NCBI GenBank assembly: GCA_002329405.1
Contig: DCTE01000146.1
Span: 1 to 12,855 of the forward strand
Origin: Ruminococcaceae bacterium UBA1448
GTDB lineage: Bacteria > Bacillota > Clostridia > Oscillospirales > Ruminococcaceae
DNA length: 12,855 bases
Direction of reading: 5' to 3'
Part shown: one piece after another, positions 1 through 6,987 of the stretch
Layout of the letters: each line of letters begins with the position of its first letter
Numbering within the stretch: the stretch's first letter is position 1
Position numbers and translations under genes: made by a program
The notes under the pieces: generated by a model
What the model was told of the DNA's origin: nothing
The model's input: the letters and a program-made list of their open reading frames with translations, nothing else
Databases searched by the model: none

Positions 1-95
1 AGCTGATTTATTCTTGATAAAATAAAGTAAAATTATTTCATCCTGGTTAAAAATCAATTTAAAGGCTTATCGGTAAATAATATGTACTGGACTGT

Positions 96-482
96 ACCCC
101 GGCGGATTTAAAGGCGGTCTATGCCGCTGTGGATGAACAATCCGCTCTGGATGCCCTGGACGCTTTTGGAGTGCGGCGGGACAAGAAATACCCCAAAATT
201 TCCCAGTCCTGGCGGGATAACTGGGCTAATCTGAGTACTTACTTCAAGTATCCTCAGGAGGTACGGCGGCTGATCTATACCACCAACGTCATTGAAGGCT
301 TTAACCACCAGCTGCGCGAAGTGACCAAGTCCAAATCTGTCTTTCCAACCGATGACAGCCTGCTGAAAATACTGTATCTGGCCATGACAGATATTACCAA
401 AAAGTGGACTGGTCGGCGGCAGGACTGGAGTATGATTCACACCCAGATGGTGATCTACTTTGCTGAGCGAATGCCCGGGTAA
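96..482 (+). pseudogene. IS256-family transposase, C-terminal remnant
   Basis: This is the last third of an IS256/Mutator-type DDE transposase. The frame opens after a TAA at 78-80. Recognisable family sequence starts near 96 (TPADLKAVYAAVDEQSAL) and continues through KKYP..SWRDNWANL, FKYPQEVRRLIYTTNVIE, FNHQLREVTK and LLKILYLA to the stop at 480-482. About 128 residues remain of the usual 390-400. The glutamate in TTNVIE is the probable last member of the DDE triad; both catalytic aspartates and the DNA-binding N-terminus are missing, so it cannot be active. A GTG at 129 could be called as a start, but it lies inside conserved sequence and is not the native one. No terminal inverted repeat is visible on either side. 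The left flank (1-90) is AT-rich and shows no coding similarity I recognise. The right flank passes directly into an esterase fragment. Family assignment is confident; the exact IS is unknown. Confidence 0.88.
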
Positions 483-483
483 C

Positions 484-801
484 ACCGCACTAGGATATCC
501 TGTCAATATCTGTGTGACAGTCCCGTCGGTCAGCTCCTGCGACCCCAATCCCACCCACATGGTAACCGCTCCGTTCCCGGTCATTTACCTGCTGCATGGC
601 CACGGAAACGACGATAAATACCGGCTGCGGTATACCTCTGCCGAACGCTATGCAGAGGAACACCGGATCGCGCTGGTCACCTGCTCGGTGGACAATAAGA
701 AGTATGAGAATATCGAAAGCACCAGCGAGCGTTTTTATGGCTTTGTGGCCGATGAGCTGCCTTCTTTTGTCCAGAACTATTTCCCGATCTCCAATAAAGT
801 T
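484..801 (+). pseudogene. Esterase D-type alpha/beta hydrolase fragment, truncated at both ends
   Basis: The frame reads ALGYPVNICVTVP, then PFPVIYLLHGHGNDD, a core-strand region, and ADELPSFVQNYFPISNK. This is the N-terminal half of an esterase D / putative tributyrin esterase-type hydrolase. It aligns by eye with the intact esterase at 3271-4098 (LLWLLHGTYGN and EELMPLIYNWFPASSK). The oxyanion-hole LHG is present, but the fragment stops just before the GLSMGG nucleophile motif would come, so Ser, Asp and His are all absent. The first about 10 residues are also gone: upstream the frame runs into the transposase remnant, and the ATG at 460 lies inside that remnant. The frame continues to a TAA at 829-831 only through a hairpin sequence unlike any esterase. 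I read it as a decayed gene cut on both sides by insertion or deletion events. It is too divergent from the intact esterase to be a recent duplicate. Confidence 0.8.
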
Positions 802-803
802 GT

Positions 804-848
804 AAACCCCCAATGTGGTATTTCGATTTAATACCACATTGGGGGTTT
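804..848 (+). terminator. 19-bp perfect hairpin, probable intrinsic terminator
   Basis: Arms 804-822 and 830-848 are perfectly complementary (19 bp, core CCCCCAATGTGG), with a 7-nt loop. A T tract of four (846-849) closes the plus-strand side, which fits rho-independent termination of transcripts coming from the left. The minus-strand side ends in only three T. It begins about 5 bp after the last esterase-like codon of the truncated gene, so it could be that gene's old terminator brought closer by a deletion. A subterminal hairpin of a lost mobile element is an alternative. Confidence 0.6.
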
Positions 849-996
849 TGGCTATTCTTTCAATCACGATTTAGCAGTATGTTGGAACCAAACAATCGTT
901 AGTATTCATTTATGCTATATTTTAAATGATAAATATGAATTTTACAAACAACTGTTTATCAATTATACTGAAATTGAAACAACCGGATAAAATCAT

Positions 997-1001
997 GGAG
1001 G
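997..1001 (+). promoter_or_regulatory. Ribosome binding site deciding the isomerase start
   Basis: GGAGG lies 8 nt before the ATG at 1010. The frame is open further upstream to an ATG at 926, but that ATG has no Shine-Dalgarno match, and the 28 extra residues (asparagine- and leucine-rich) do not resemble the family N-terminus. The MEKTE start is therefore chosen. Confidence 0.75.
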
Positions 1002-1009
1002 ATATCGCG

Positions 1010-2161
1010 ATGGAAAAAACAGAAGTCAGACAAAGCAGGCTGCCGGTTACGATCATGCGGGGAGGTACCAGCAAAGGCGTGTATATTTTGCAGAAAGATC
1101 TTCCTGCTGACCGCCAACAGTGGGCAGATATACTGCTTCATTTGATGGGAAGTCCTGACAAAAAACAGATTAACGGATTGGGGGGAGGCCAGTCGGTCAC
1201 CAGCAAGGTTGCGATTATTCAAAAGTCTGCCCGTGAAGACGCGGATGTTGACTACACTTTTGCGCAGGTCAGTGTGGATAAGCCGTTGGTGAGCTATAAG
1301 GGGAACTGCGGGAATATTTCTTCCGGCGTCGGCCCGTTTGCAATCGAGTGCGGGCTTGTCTCCCCCCGGGATGGCAGGACAACCGTCAGAATATTCAATA
1401 CCAATACCGGTAAAATCATTGTGTCAGAAGTCCATACAGCAGACGGCAGGGTGGTTTATGACGGCGATTTTGCGATTGCAGGGGTCCCTGGAACGGCCAG
1501 CCCGATCAAAATGAAATTTCTGGACCCCTCCGGTACATTGGGAAAAGGTTTGCTGCCTACGGGGAATGTGACGGATCTGCTGCAAATACCCGCGTTTGGC
1601 AGTGTCAGGGTGTCCATTGTGGATGCGGCCAATCCACTGGTATTTGTCAATGCCGCGGATATCGGATTGACCGGCAAAGAACTGCCGGATGTGTTAAATG
1701 CTGATCGGGAAAAGCTGGAGCTTTTGGAACGCATCAGAGGGATGGCGGCGGCAAAGCTGAATTTACTGGCCGATTACCGCCATTCCGCCTGGGAGTCGCC
1801 CTCGATTCCCAAAATGACATTTGTCGCAAAAGCGGAAGACTATCTGTCTGCTGACGGGCAGACTGTGCGGCGATCGGATATTGATTTGACCGCAAGGATG
1901 ATGTCGATGCAAAAGCCACATCCCAGCTATGCGATGACCGGCGCCATGTGCACAGCTGCTGCTGCGGTGATCCCCGGCAGCGTGGTGAACCAGGTATTGC
2001 CTGTGGATTTTGACCCGCAGAAGATACGGATTGGGCATCCCGGCGGTGTGTTGGAGTGCGGGGTGGATTTTGAAAACCAGTCGCCGGTTCCGGTTATTCT
2101 GGATACGTTTGGATACCGGACCGCAAACCTGCTGCTGAAAGGGGAGGTGTACTGCTGTTGA
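1010..2161 (+). CDS. PrpF-family isomerase (2-methylaconitate / 4-oxalomesaconate / methylitaconate isomerase type)
   Basis: The 383-aa product is full length for the PrpF/DUF453 family, whose two halves share a diaminopimelate epimerase-like fold. Known members shift double bonds or isomerise small unsaturated polycarboxylates: PrpF (2-methylaconitate, with AcnD), GalD (4-oxalomesaconate tautomerase), 3-methylitaconate isomerase of nicotinate fermentation, and fungal Adi1 (cis- to trans-aconitate). Visible signatures are MRGGTSKGVY (residues 16-25), GLGGGQSVTSKVAII (56-70), GNCGNISSGVGPFAIE (98-113) and a C-terminal GHPGG (342-346). Lys66 and Cys100 sit where the PrpF catalytic Lys73 and Cys107 are described, with the same 34-residue spacing. 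It should be a soluble cytoplasmic enzyme. The 161 bp before it hold no clear sigma-A promoter; an AT-rich stretch (901-925) is the best candidate region. It is convergent with the LysR gene, 39 bp apart. No acnD, prpB or prpC lies nearby, so a methylcitrate-cycle role is not supported. Family certain, substrate unknown. Confidence 0.9.
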   Translation: MEKTEVRQSRLPVTIMRGGTSKGVYILQKDLPADRQQWADILLHLMGSPDKKQINGLGGGQSVTSKVAIIQKSAREDADVDYTFAQVSVDKPLVSYKGNCGNISSGVGPFAIECGLVSPRDGRTTVRIFNTNTGKIIVSEVHTADGRVVYDGDFAIAGVPGTASPIKMKFLDPSGTLGKGLLPTGNVTDLLQIPAFGSVRVSIVDAANPLVFVNAADIGLTGKELPDVLNADREKLELLERIRGMAAAKLNLLADYRHSAWESPSIPKMTFVAKAEDYLSADGQTVRRSDIDLTARMMSMQKPHPSYAMTGAMCTAAAAVIPGSVVNQVLPVDFDPQKIRIGHPGGVLECGVDFENQSPVPVILDTFGYRTANLLLKGEVYCC

Positions 2162-2200
2162 CAAACGCATAGACAACGCCTGGCAGATGATAACCAGGAT

Positions 2201-3109
2201 TCAGGTAAAGTTTTTTACAATGGAAATATATGCGCGCGCGTGGTAAGACAGATAACTGTTTTTTCGGAAAGCCGCTACGAAATCGACGGTGGTGCTGGGA
2301 TTTCCGATGGAAAAACAGGCGACGGGTTCGGTTTGGGTGATATGGGACAGATGTGTTTCTGTGACAAAAAAGCAGCCGTACCCTTTTCCGGCCAGCTGCA
2401 CAGCCGCCGGAATGTTGCTGGTTTCCAGTTTGATCCTGGGTGTAAAATCCATGGATTTGCAAAGCTGGTCGACCGTCTCCCGGGTACGCTGGCCGGGGAT
2501 TTGCAGGATAAAGGGTTCGTCTTTCAGCAGGTTGAGATCTATCCAGGGGAACTTACCCCCTTCACGGACAATCCCCTGGTTGGCCAGCGGATGCTGGGCG
2601 GACATCACAACCAGGATCTCTTCATGTTTGATCACTTCATAGTCAATACTGGGGTTTTTGATCGGAAGATTGAAAAAAGCGAGGTCGGCGTCTCCATTGA
2701 GCAGCATCCCCTCCAATTGGCTGGAACGTTCCTCAAAAACGTGCAGTGAAACACAGGGATACATCTGATGAAAGACCGGCAGCGTACATGGGAGCATATA
2801 GGCTCCCCGCATGGTTGGAAAAGCGATTTTCAAGACACCCTGGTGTTTTTCGATGATGTCGCTCATCTCCTGGTCAAGTTCTTTTTTCAGATTCAGTATC
2901 TCCGTCGCTTTGGCGACATACCGTTCTCCGGCGTAGGTCAGGACAAAACGGTGCCCCAGCTTTCGGAACAGCTTCTGTCCCATTTGATGCTCCAGCGTCT
3001 GTAAAAACCGGGTCAGCGTCGGTTGGGTAATATACAAAGCCTCGGCAGCCCTGGTGATGTTCTGATATCTGGCGATCGCCAGTACATAGGTCAATTCCCG
3101 AAAATCCAT
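2201..3109 (-). CDS. LysR-family transcriptional regulator
   Basis: The 302-aa product has the usual LysR length and layout. The N-terminal winged helix-turn-helix is clear: MDFRELTYVLAIARYQNITRAA, then LYITQPTLTRFLQTLEHQMG, then LFRK and LTYAGERY, within about residues 1-65. A linker helix and a periplasmic-binding-protein-like effector domain follow (about 90-300). The start is MDFREL at 3109, with AGGGAG a few bases upstream; the frame is open 25 codons further, but the extra residues do not match the family. LysR proteins usually respond to a small molecule, often an organic acid or aromatic, and bind T-N11-A sites upstream of a divergent target. Here the gene is convergent with the isomerase and follows the esterase on the same strand, beyond a terminator, so its target cannot be read from orientation. 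The neighbouring isomerase and esterase are reasonable candidates. Effector unknown. Confidence 0.93.
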   Translation of the reverse strand: MDFRELTYVLAIARYQNITRAAEALYITQPTLTRFLQTLEHQMGQKLFRKLGHRFVLTYAGERYVAKATEILNLKKELDQEMSDIIEKHQGVLKIAFPTMRGAYMLPCTLPVFHQMYPCVSLHVFEERSSQLEGMLLNGDADLAFFNLPIKNPSIDYEVIKHEEILVVMSAQHPLANQGIVREGGKFPWIDLNLLKDEPFILQIPGQRTRETVDQLCKSMDFTPRIKLETSNIPAAVQLAGKGYGCFFVTETHLSHITQTEPVACFSIGNPSTTVDFVAAFRKNSYLSYHARAYISIVKNFT

Positions 3110-3195
3110 TCTGCTCCCTGCCTTTGTTGGGTTTGTTGAAAATCTCTCTGGCAAATTAACCGTGTTTTTCCTGGCCGTATGCAAAACCTGCTATA

Positions 3196-3246
3196 AAATC
3201 AACCCCCAATCGTTCTATATGGCGTGGAACTCCTGGGGGTTGATTT
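3196..3246 (-). terminator. Intrinsic terminator behind the intact esterase
   Basis: A 13-bp perfect stem (3196-3208 with 3234-3246, core CAACCCCCA / TGGGGGTTG) encloses a 25-nt loop that can form a small inner GTTC/GAAC stem. On the minus strand the stem is followed by a TTTTAT run. It lies 25 bp after the esterase stop and 87 bp before the LysR start, so it probably separates these two same-strand genes. Confidence 0.65.
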
Positions 3247-3270
3247 CATATGGAATAATGGGTTTAACCG

Positions 3271-4098
3271 TCAAAAGGCGTTGCCTTTATCGGAAGAATT
3301 GAGCCCAAAGAATGCCAGCGCTTTCTGAATCGTCAGATCCCAGAAACGCCATTCATGTTTGTAGCCGGGAATTTCCTCAAAGGTTGCATCCAGGCCGATT
3401 TCCTGTGCGTGTTTTTTGAAATAGTTGTAGACTTTCCAAAGATGGTCGTCCATCCCGCAGGCAAAGTACAGCCTGGGAAGGTCAACCCCTTTTGCAACTG
3501 CTTCGTCCAGGACCCGCCAGGTGTTTTCATAAGACGCCTGGTATGCTTCGTATCCGCCGCGGTTTTCAATGCACCCCTCCGTCCGTTTCCAGAGCCGCTG
3601 GTCATGCTCCCGGATCCAGTCGGTGTCGCGCGGGCAGGCGGAAAGAACCGCGGCTGCTGCAAACCGTTCAGGATGGTTGAAGGCATAGACACAGGTTCCG
3701 CGGCCGCCCATGGAAAGCCCGGCGATAAAGTTGTCCTCCCGTTTGCTGGAAGCCGGGAACCAGTTGTAGATCAGGGGCATCAGTTCTTCGGTCAGATAAT
3801 CATACATGTTGTAGCCGAGGCTGAAATTCTCCCAGTTGGCGTAATTGGTATTCAGTGCGTCGGGCATGACAACGATCAGATCCCTTTCACAGGCATACAA
3901 TTCAATGTTGCTCTTTCTCAGCCAGTCGCTGTGATTGCCATAGGTCCCATGCAGCAGCCACAGGAGGACTTTATACCGTTCCCCGCTGCCGTAAAACTGC
4001 GCCGGCGTTTTTCCTCTAGGTTTGTCCGGCAGAATAACAGAGATCATGGTATTGCCCTGCAGATACTGGCTTTCAAAGGTGAATTCTACTAATGACAT
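3271..4098 (-). CDS. Esterase D / tributyrin esterase-type serine hydrolase
   Basis: The 275-aa cytoplasmic alpha/beta hydrolase belongs to the putative esterase family that includes S-formylglutathione hydrolase and lactic-acid-bacterial tributyrin esterase EstA. An oxyanion-hole LHG is at 49-51, and the nucleophile elbow GLSMGG at 127-132 gives Ser129. CGMDD at 214-218 supplies the acid, probably Asp218, and YKHEWRFWD at 246-254 supplies His248. The triad is complete and the length normal. There is no signal peptide. The start is MSLVEF at 4098, with AAGGAG 8 nt upstream; the open extension to 4197 is rejected because it has no ribosome site and crosses the likely promoter region. The gene is divergent from the membrane regulator at 4480, and the 381-bp gap probably holds promoters for both. 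Relatives cleave short acyl esters, deacetylate sugars or hydrolyse S-formylglutathione. The substrate here is unknown; its place beside organic-acid genes is only a hint. Confidence 0.88.
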   Translation of the reverse strand: MSLVEFTFESQYLQGNTMISVILPDKPRGKTPAQFYGSGERYKVLLWLLHGTYGNHSDWLRKSNIELYACERDLIVVMPDALNTNYANWENFSLGYNMYDYLTEELMPLIYNWFPASSKREDNFIAGLSMGGRGTCVYAFNHPERFAAAAVLSACPRDTDWIREHDQRLWKRTEGCIENRGGYEAYQASYENTWRVLDEAVAKGVDLPRLYFACGMDDHLWKVYNYFKKHAQEIGLDATFEEIPGYKHEWRFWDLTIQKALAFFGLNSSDKGNAF

Positions 4099-4479
4099 AT
4101 AAATGGCTCCTTTCAAACAGTCTGTTTTGTGGAAGGTTATCAAGTTATTTTCAGGATAGCACAACAAAGTATAAATGAAAAGCGTAGTTTTCTGCATCCC
4201 GCAAATGCGGAAAAAAGTGAATAATGTTTTTTTGTGCTGGGCAAAGTCAAAAAATGATGATGTTTATACAGGTATCGAATCTGGTATAATAAAGTCATCT
4301 GAAAGGAAAATTTTTTATTTATTTAACGATATCATTCTTTTACAGCATGATCAGTCAGCCTTGCGGGTAATTTGTATTTGGGTGGCTGAAAAAATCGGAT
4401 AAGCATCGTCCCTGACCGATAGTAAATAGGATTTTGACTGCAATACCTCCAGGAGATGAACGGGAAAGGATTGGTTTAC
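4099..4479. other. Divergent intergenic region between esterase and AraC-type regulator
   Basis: This gap of about 380 bp holds the esterase ribosome site (minus strand), a small dyad CCGCA-AA-TGCGG at 4199-4210, A/T-rich tracts, and one convincing plus-strand promoter at 4263-4290. I see no good sigma-A match for the esterase on the minus strand: a TATACT lies near 4167-4172 but has a poor -35. A short ORF at 4175-4402 has no recognisable similarity or ribosome site and is not called. Confidence 0.6.
4263..4290 (+). promoter_or_regulatory. Extended -10 promoter for the AraC-type regulator
   Basis: TATAAT (4285-4290) is preceded by TG one base away (4282-4283), forming an extended -10. A TTTATA -35 (4263-4268) is spaced 16 bp upstream. 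Transcription would start near 4297, leaving a leader of about 180 nt before the 4480 start. An A-rich element, AAAAAATGATGATG (4249-4262), abuts the -35. Confidence 0.65.
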
Positions 4480-6813
4480 ATGAAAAAAATGATCGGTACC
4501 AATGCGACTTTTAAAAAGTGGCTTTTTTCGTATCTGCTGGTTTTAATGCTGCCCCTGATTATGATGGTCGTGATTTCGATTCATGCGTTTTCAATTGTTA
4601 AGAACGAAGTTACCGAAGTCTATATCGGTGCGCTTAACCAGTTGCAGGCTTCGCTGGATGCTGAGTTTAATTCGGTTCATAATATGATGTACTCGATTGC
4701 TGCGGATGACCGGATACAATCTCTGGCGTATAATGATTCGGCATTTTCGGCCCATCAGTATCAGATGATGAAGCAGATCCAGGCTGATTTTCAAAAGTAT
4801 ACGCTGACCAACCTTTTGATTGAAAATATTTATCTGTATTTCCCGTCTTCCAGTTATATGCTTGGAAGCCAGGGACAATATAACCTTGCACGGCTCAAAG
4901 AACATTTTTCCTGCAATTATAATTTAACCTATTATCAATATGCGGGGGTAATTGATTCTTATCATTTTCAGGAATTGGTTCCGTTTTACGGTGAGTCGGA
5001 CCAGCAACCCACGATCTTTCTGATGCACAGCATACTTCCCGCAGGCCAGGAGCACGGCGGCCGTGCGCTGATTATCATGAAACTCAACTGTTCGTTGCTT
5101 CAGGATCAGATGGATTTTCTGAATGGTTCCTTTGAAAGCCAGATGGAGATGGTTGTGGATTCCGGCGTTTCGTATGCAGATTGCCACTTCCCGATCGGTG
5201 AGAGTGATTTTTATAAGATTATGGAAAGCAGCGAACAGGTACAGATCAATGTTGAAAATGCGCTTGTGCTGGCGACCCCGTCCAATGTACAAAAGGTTCA
5301 TTATATGATGATGGTGAATCTGGCGCTTTTGCAGAAGGAAACAAACCGCAGCCGCATTTTGTTTATTACCTGCATTCTGATCAGTATCGTGTTGGGAATC
5401 GGAATGGCTTATCTCTTTTCGCGCAGGCAGTACCGGCCGTTGGAACAGCTGATCCGCCTGGTCCGCGGCAAACAGAAGGTGCTGGATGGACAGGCCAACT
5501 CCAATGAATATCAGTTTCTGGCTTCCAGTTTTGACCGTATGCTGCATGAAATGCAGCAGACACAGGGGGAACTGAGCCGGAGGGAAGCCGCTGTGCGCAA
5601 AATTGTATTAAATCGGTTGCTGATGGGCCGGTTTGGGTGTCTGGAGCTGGCAGCTGAACCGATGCAGAACGGCGGGATAGATTTCCCCAGCAAAGAATTT
5701 ATCGTCGTTTCCTTCCTGATCAGGGACGATTCCCAGCTCTTTTTTGAAGAAGGCGGCGATGGCTCGGAAGAAGGAGAAGCCCGCTATATCATCATCCAGA
5801 ATATCTCGGAAGAACTGGTCAATGAACACCATCACGGATATTGTACAGAACTGGATGATCAGATCATCATGGTGATCGCTAAAAACCCGGATGCGGAGAC
5901 GGCAGAATTTGAACAGCAGATCAGGGAAGTCTGCCTGCAAATTGCCGGCCTTACCGCCAGGCATTTCAATTTGCTGATGGGATGTGCAGTCAGTGCCGTT
6001 CATTTTGATTCAATGGGCATTGCGGCCGGTTATAAAGAGGTGTCGGAAATTCGGGAATATATTTATATTTCGGATTCCGACAACAGCGTTACAACCTGGA
6101 CCGACTTTCTGGGGAAGGACCCGCTTCCGATTGCGGATGAAATCCGTTTATCGGAACGATGCGCCTATTTCGCCTCGCTGATTCGGGAAGGCGCCTATAC
6201 ACAGGCGATGCGCAGTTTTGACGAGCTGATTGATATGTATTTGCCGTCCGATTTGAACAATCTGGCGCTGGCAAAGTGCCGGGTTTTCGGGCTGATCAAT
6301 CAGCTGATTGTTGCCTTTGAGGATTTGAAGGAGGAGTTTAATGATGATTTTTACAGTCAGCTGGACCCGGCAGGCCATCTGCTTCAGGTCAGAAATGTTG
6401 GTGCGTTAAGATTAGAGGTCAGCAGTATTTTGAATGAAATTACCCGGCATTACGTCGAACGGAACCCCATCCCGCCCGCCAGCAAAGCGGAACAGATCAA
6501 GGATTATATAAAAGAACATTACGCCGATCCGAATCTCAGTGCAGCAATGATTTCGGAAGCATTTGGCATGAATGGGGCCTATCTGTCCCGCTTTTTCAAA
6601 AAACAGGCTGGATGCGGCGTACTGGATTTTATCCATGAGATTCGGATTCACCGTGCCAAACAGCTGATGGCGGAAACCAATGACAGCATCAAATCCATCT
6701 CGGAACAGGTTGGATACTATAACAGCCTTACCTTTATCCGCGCTTTTAAACGGCAGGAGGGATGTACGCCTGGTCAGTACCGTGAAACGATAAACCAAAA
6801 ATATGAATCATGA
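4480..6813 (+). CDS. Membrane-anchored AraC-family regulator (YesN-like, extracellular sensor domain)
   Basis: The 777-aa protein has transmembrane segment 1 at about 14-37, an extracellular sensor of about 250 residues (Cache-like by architecture), segment 2 at about 292-313, and a short HAMP-like stretch RRQYRPLEQLIRLV. A cytoplasmic linker of about 330 residues follows, then a C-terminal AraC DNA-binding domain at about 670-777. The two helix-turn-helix units are NLSAAMISEAFGMNGAYLSRFF and DSIKSISEQVGYYNSLTFIRAFK, with the typical GCTPGQYR near 762-769. There is no response-regulator receiver domain. This architecture is common in Paenibacillus and Clostridia next to LplABC-type importers, where it is thought to couple an external ligand to importer expression. 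ATG 4480 is chosen because AAAGGA lies 9 nt upstream; the in-frame ATG at 4456 abuts its AGGAG with no spacing. Its own promoter and terminator make it a separate unit from the downstream importer operon, which is its likely target. Confidence 0.9.
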   Translation: MKKMIGTNATFKKWLFSYLLVLMLPLIMMVVISIHAFSIVKNEVTEVYIGALNQLQASLDAEFNSVHNMMYSIAADDRIQSLAYNDSAFSAHQYQMMKQIQADFQKYTLTNLLIENIYLYFPSSSYMLGSQGQYNLARLKEHFSCNYNLTYYQYAGVIDSYHFQELVPFYGESDQQPTIFLMHSILPAGQEHGGRALIIMKLNCSLLQDQMDFLNGSFESQMEMVVDSGVSYADCHFPIGESDFYKIMESSEQVQINVENALVLATPSNVQKVHYMMMVNLALLQKETNRSRILFITCILISIVLGIGMAYLFSRRQYRPLEQLIRLVRGKQKVLDGQANSNEYQFLASSFDRMLHEMQQTQGELSRREAAVRKIVLNRLLMGRFGCLELAAEPMQNGGIDFPSKEFIVVSFLIRDDSQLFFEEGGDGSEEGEARYIIIQNISEELVNEHHHGYCTELDDQIIMVIAKNPDAETAEFEQQIREVCLQIAGLTARHFNLLMGCAVSAVHFDSMGIAAGYKEVSEIREYIYISDSDNSVTTWTDFLGKDPLPIADEIRLSERCAYFASLIREGAYTQAMRSFDELIDMYLPSDLNNLALAKCRVFGLINQLIVAFEDLKEEFNDDFYSQLDPAGHLLQVRNVGALRLEVSSILNEITRHYVERNPIPPASKAEQIKDYIKEHYADPNLSAAMISEAFGMNGAYLSRFFKKQAGCGVLDFIHEIRIHRAKQLMAETNDSIKSISEQVGYYNSLTFIRAFKRQEGCTPGQYRETINQKYES

Positions 6814-6817
6814 CTGG

Positions 6818-6855
6818 AAAAAGCACATCATCTGTAGGAAGATGGTGTGCTTTTT
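6818..6855 (+). terminator. Strong intrinsic terminator after the regulator gene
   Basis: Arms 6818-6832 and 6841-6855 form a 15-bp stem (AAAAAGCACA... with ...TGTGCTTTTT) containing one T-G wobble, with an 8-nt loop, and end in five T. It starts 5 bp after the regulator stop codon, so the importer operon should depend on its own promoter. Confidence 0.9.
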
Positions 6856-6885
6856 GTCAAAAAAAGTCAGCGATGAATAGAAATG

Positions 6886-6920
6886 TGTAAAAATACGATG
6901 ATCATTTGGAAAAATCGAAC
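6886..6920 (+). promoter_or_regulatory. Possible regulator half-sites, direct repeat with 21-bp period
   Basis: TGTAAAAATACGA (6886-6898) and TGGAAAAATCGA (6907-6918) repeat with exactly 21 bp between their AAAAAT cores, about two helical turns. They lie upstream of the importer promoter. AraC-family proteins with two helix-turn-helix units often bind direct repeats with such spacing, so these are candidate sites for the adjacent regulator. The assignment is inference; the region is AT-rich. Confidence 0.35.
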
Positions 6921-6926
6921 GACAAA

Positions 6927-6951
6927 TGTAAATAAAAAATGAATATTTACA
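6927..6951. promoter_or_regulatory. Inverted repeat overlapping the -35 of the importer promoter
   Basis: TGTAAAT (6927-6933) and ATTTACA (6945-6951) are perfect inverted arms separated by 11 bp. The right arm contains the whole -35 hexamer TTTACA, so a protein bound here would block or replace RNA polymerase contact. The binding factor is unknown. Confidence 0.4.
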
Positions 6952-6974
6952 ATTGAATTTTTATCCAGTATGAT
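6946..6974 (+). promoter_or_regulatory. Sigma-A-type promoter of the importer-citrate lyase operon
   Basis: TTTACA (6946-6951) and TATGAT (6969-6974) are separated by 17 bp, each one base from consensus. The predicted start is near 6981, giving a leader of about 147 nt before the binding-protein gene. It lies after the strong terminator of the regulator gene and is the only good promoter seen before the importer genes. Confidence 0.7.
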
Positions 6975-6987
6975 ATGTCTATCAACA

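Noticed and set aside
460..831. A complete 123-aa esterase gene
   Set aside because: Its ATG is inside the transposase remnant, its last about 11 codons are the hairpin sequence, and the catalytic Ser/Asp/His part is missing. It is a fragment.
926..1009. N-terminal extension of the PrpF-family isomerase
   Set aside because: No ribosome site precedes 926 and the extra residues do not look like the family. GGAGG at 997-1001 supports the start at 1010.
1010..2161. Methylcitrate-cycle prpF
   Set aside because: The family match is good, but no acnD, prpB, prpC or prpD lies near it, so the gene name prpF was not assigned.
2162..2200. Bidirectional terminator between the convergent isomerase and LysR genes
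   Set aside because: Only a weak CCTGG/CCAGG stem with a 10-nt loop is visible, and the run of T at 2211-2216 is too far from it. I cannot support a terminator.
2240..2749. 169-codon plus-strand frame opposite the LysR gene
   Set aside because: The minus strand encodes a full-length LysR protein. The plus frame has no motif and no ribosome site.
3355..4092. 245-codon plus-strand frame opposite the esterase
   Set aside because: The esterase on the minus strand has a complete catalytic triad and ribosome site. The opposite frame shows no family features.
4175..4402. 75-codon ORF in the esterase/regulator intergenic region
   Set aside because: It has no ribosome site, contains the regulator promoter, and shows no similarity I recognise.
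4924..6003. Several minus-strand frames (up to 207 codons) opposite the AraC-type regulator
   Set aside because: They overlap a well-supported coding region in antisense and have no start signals or recognisable motifs.
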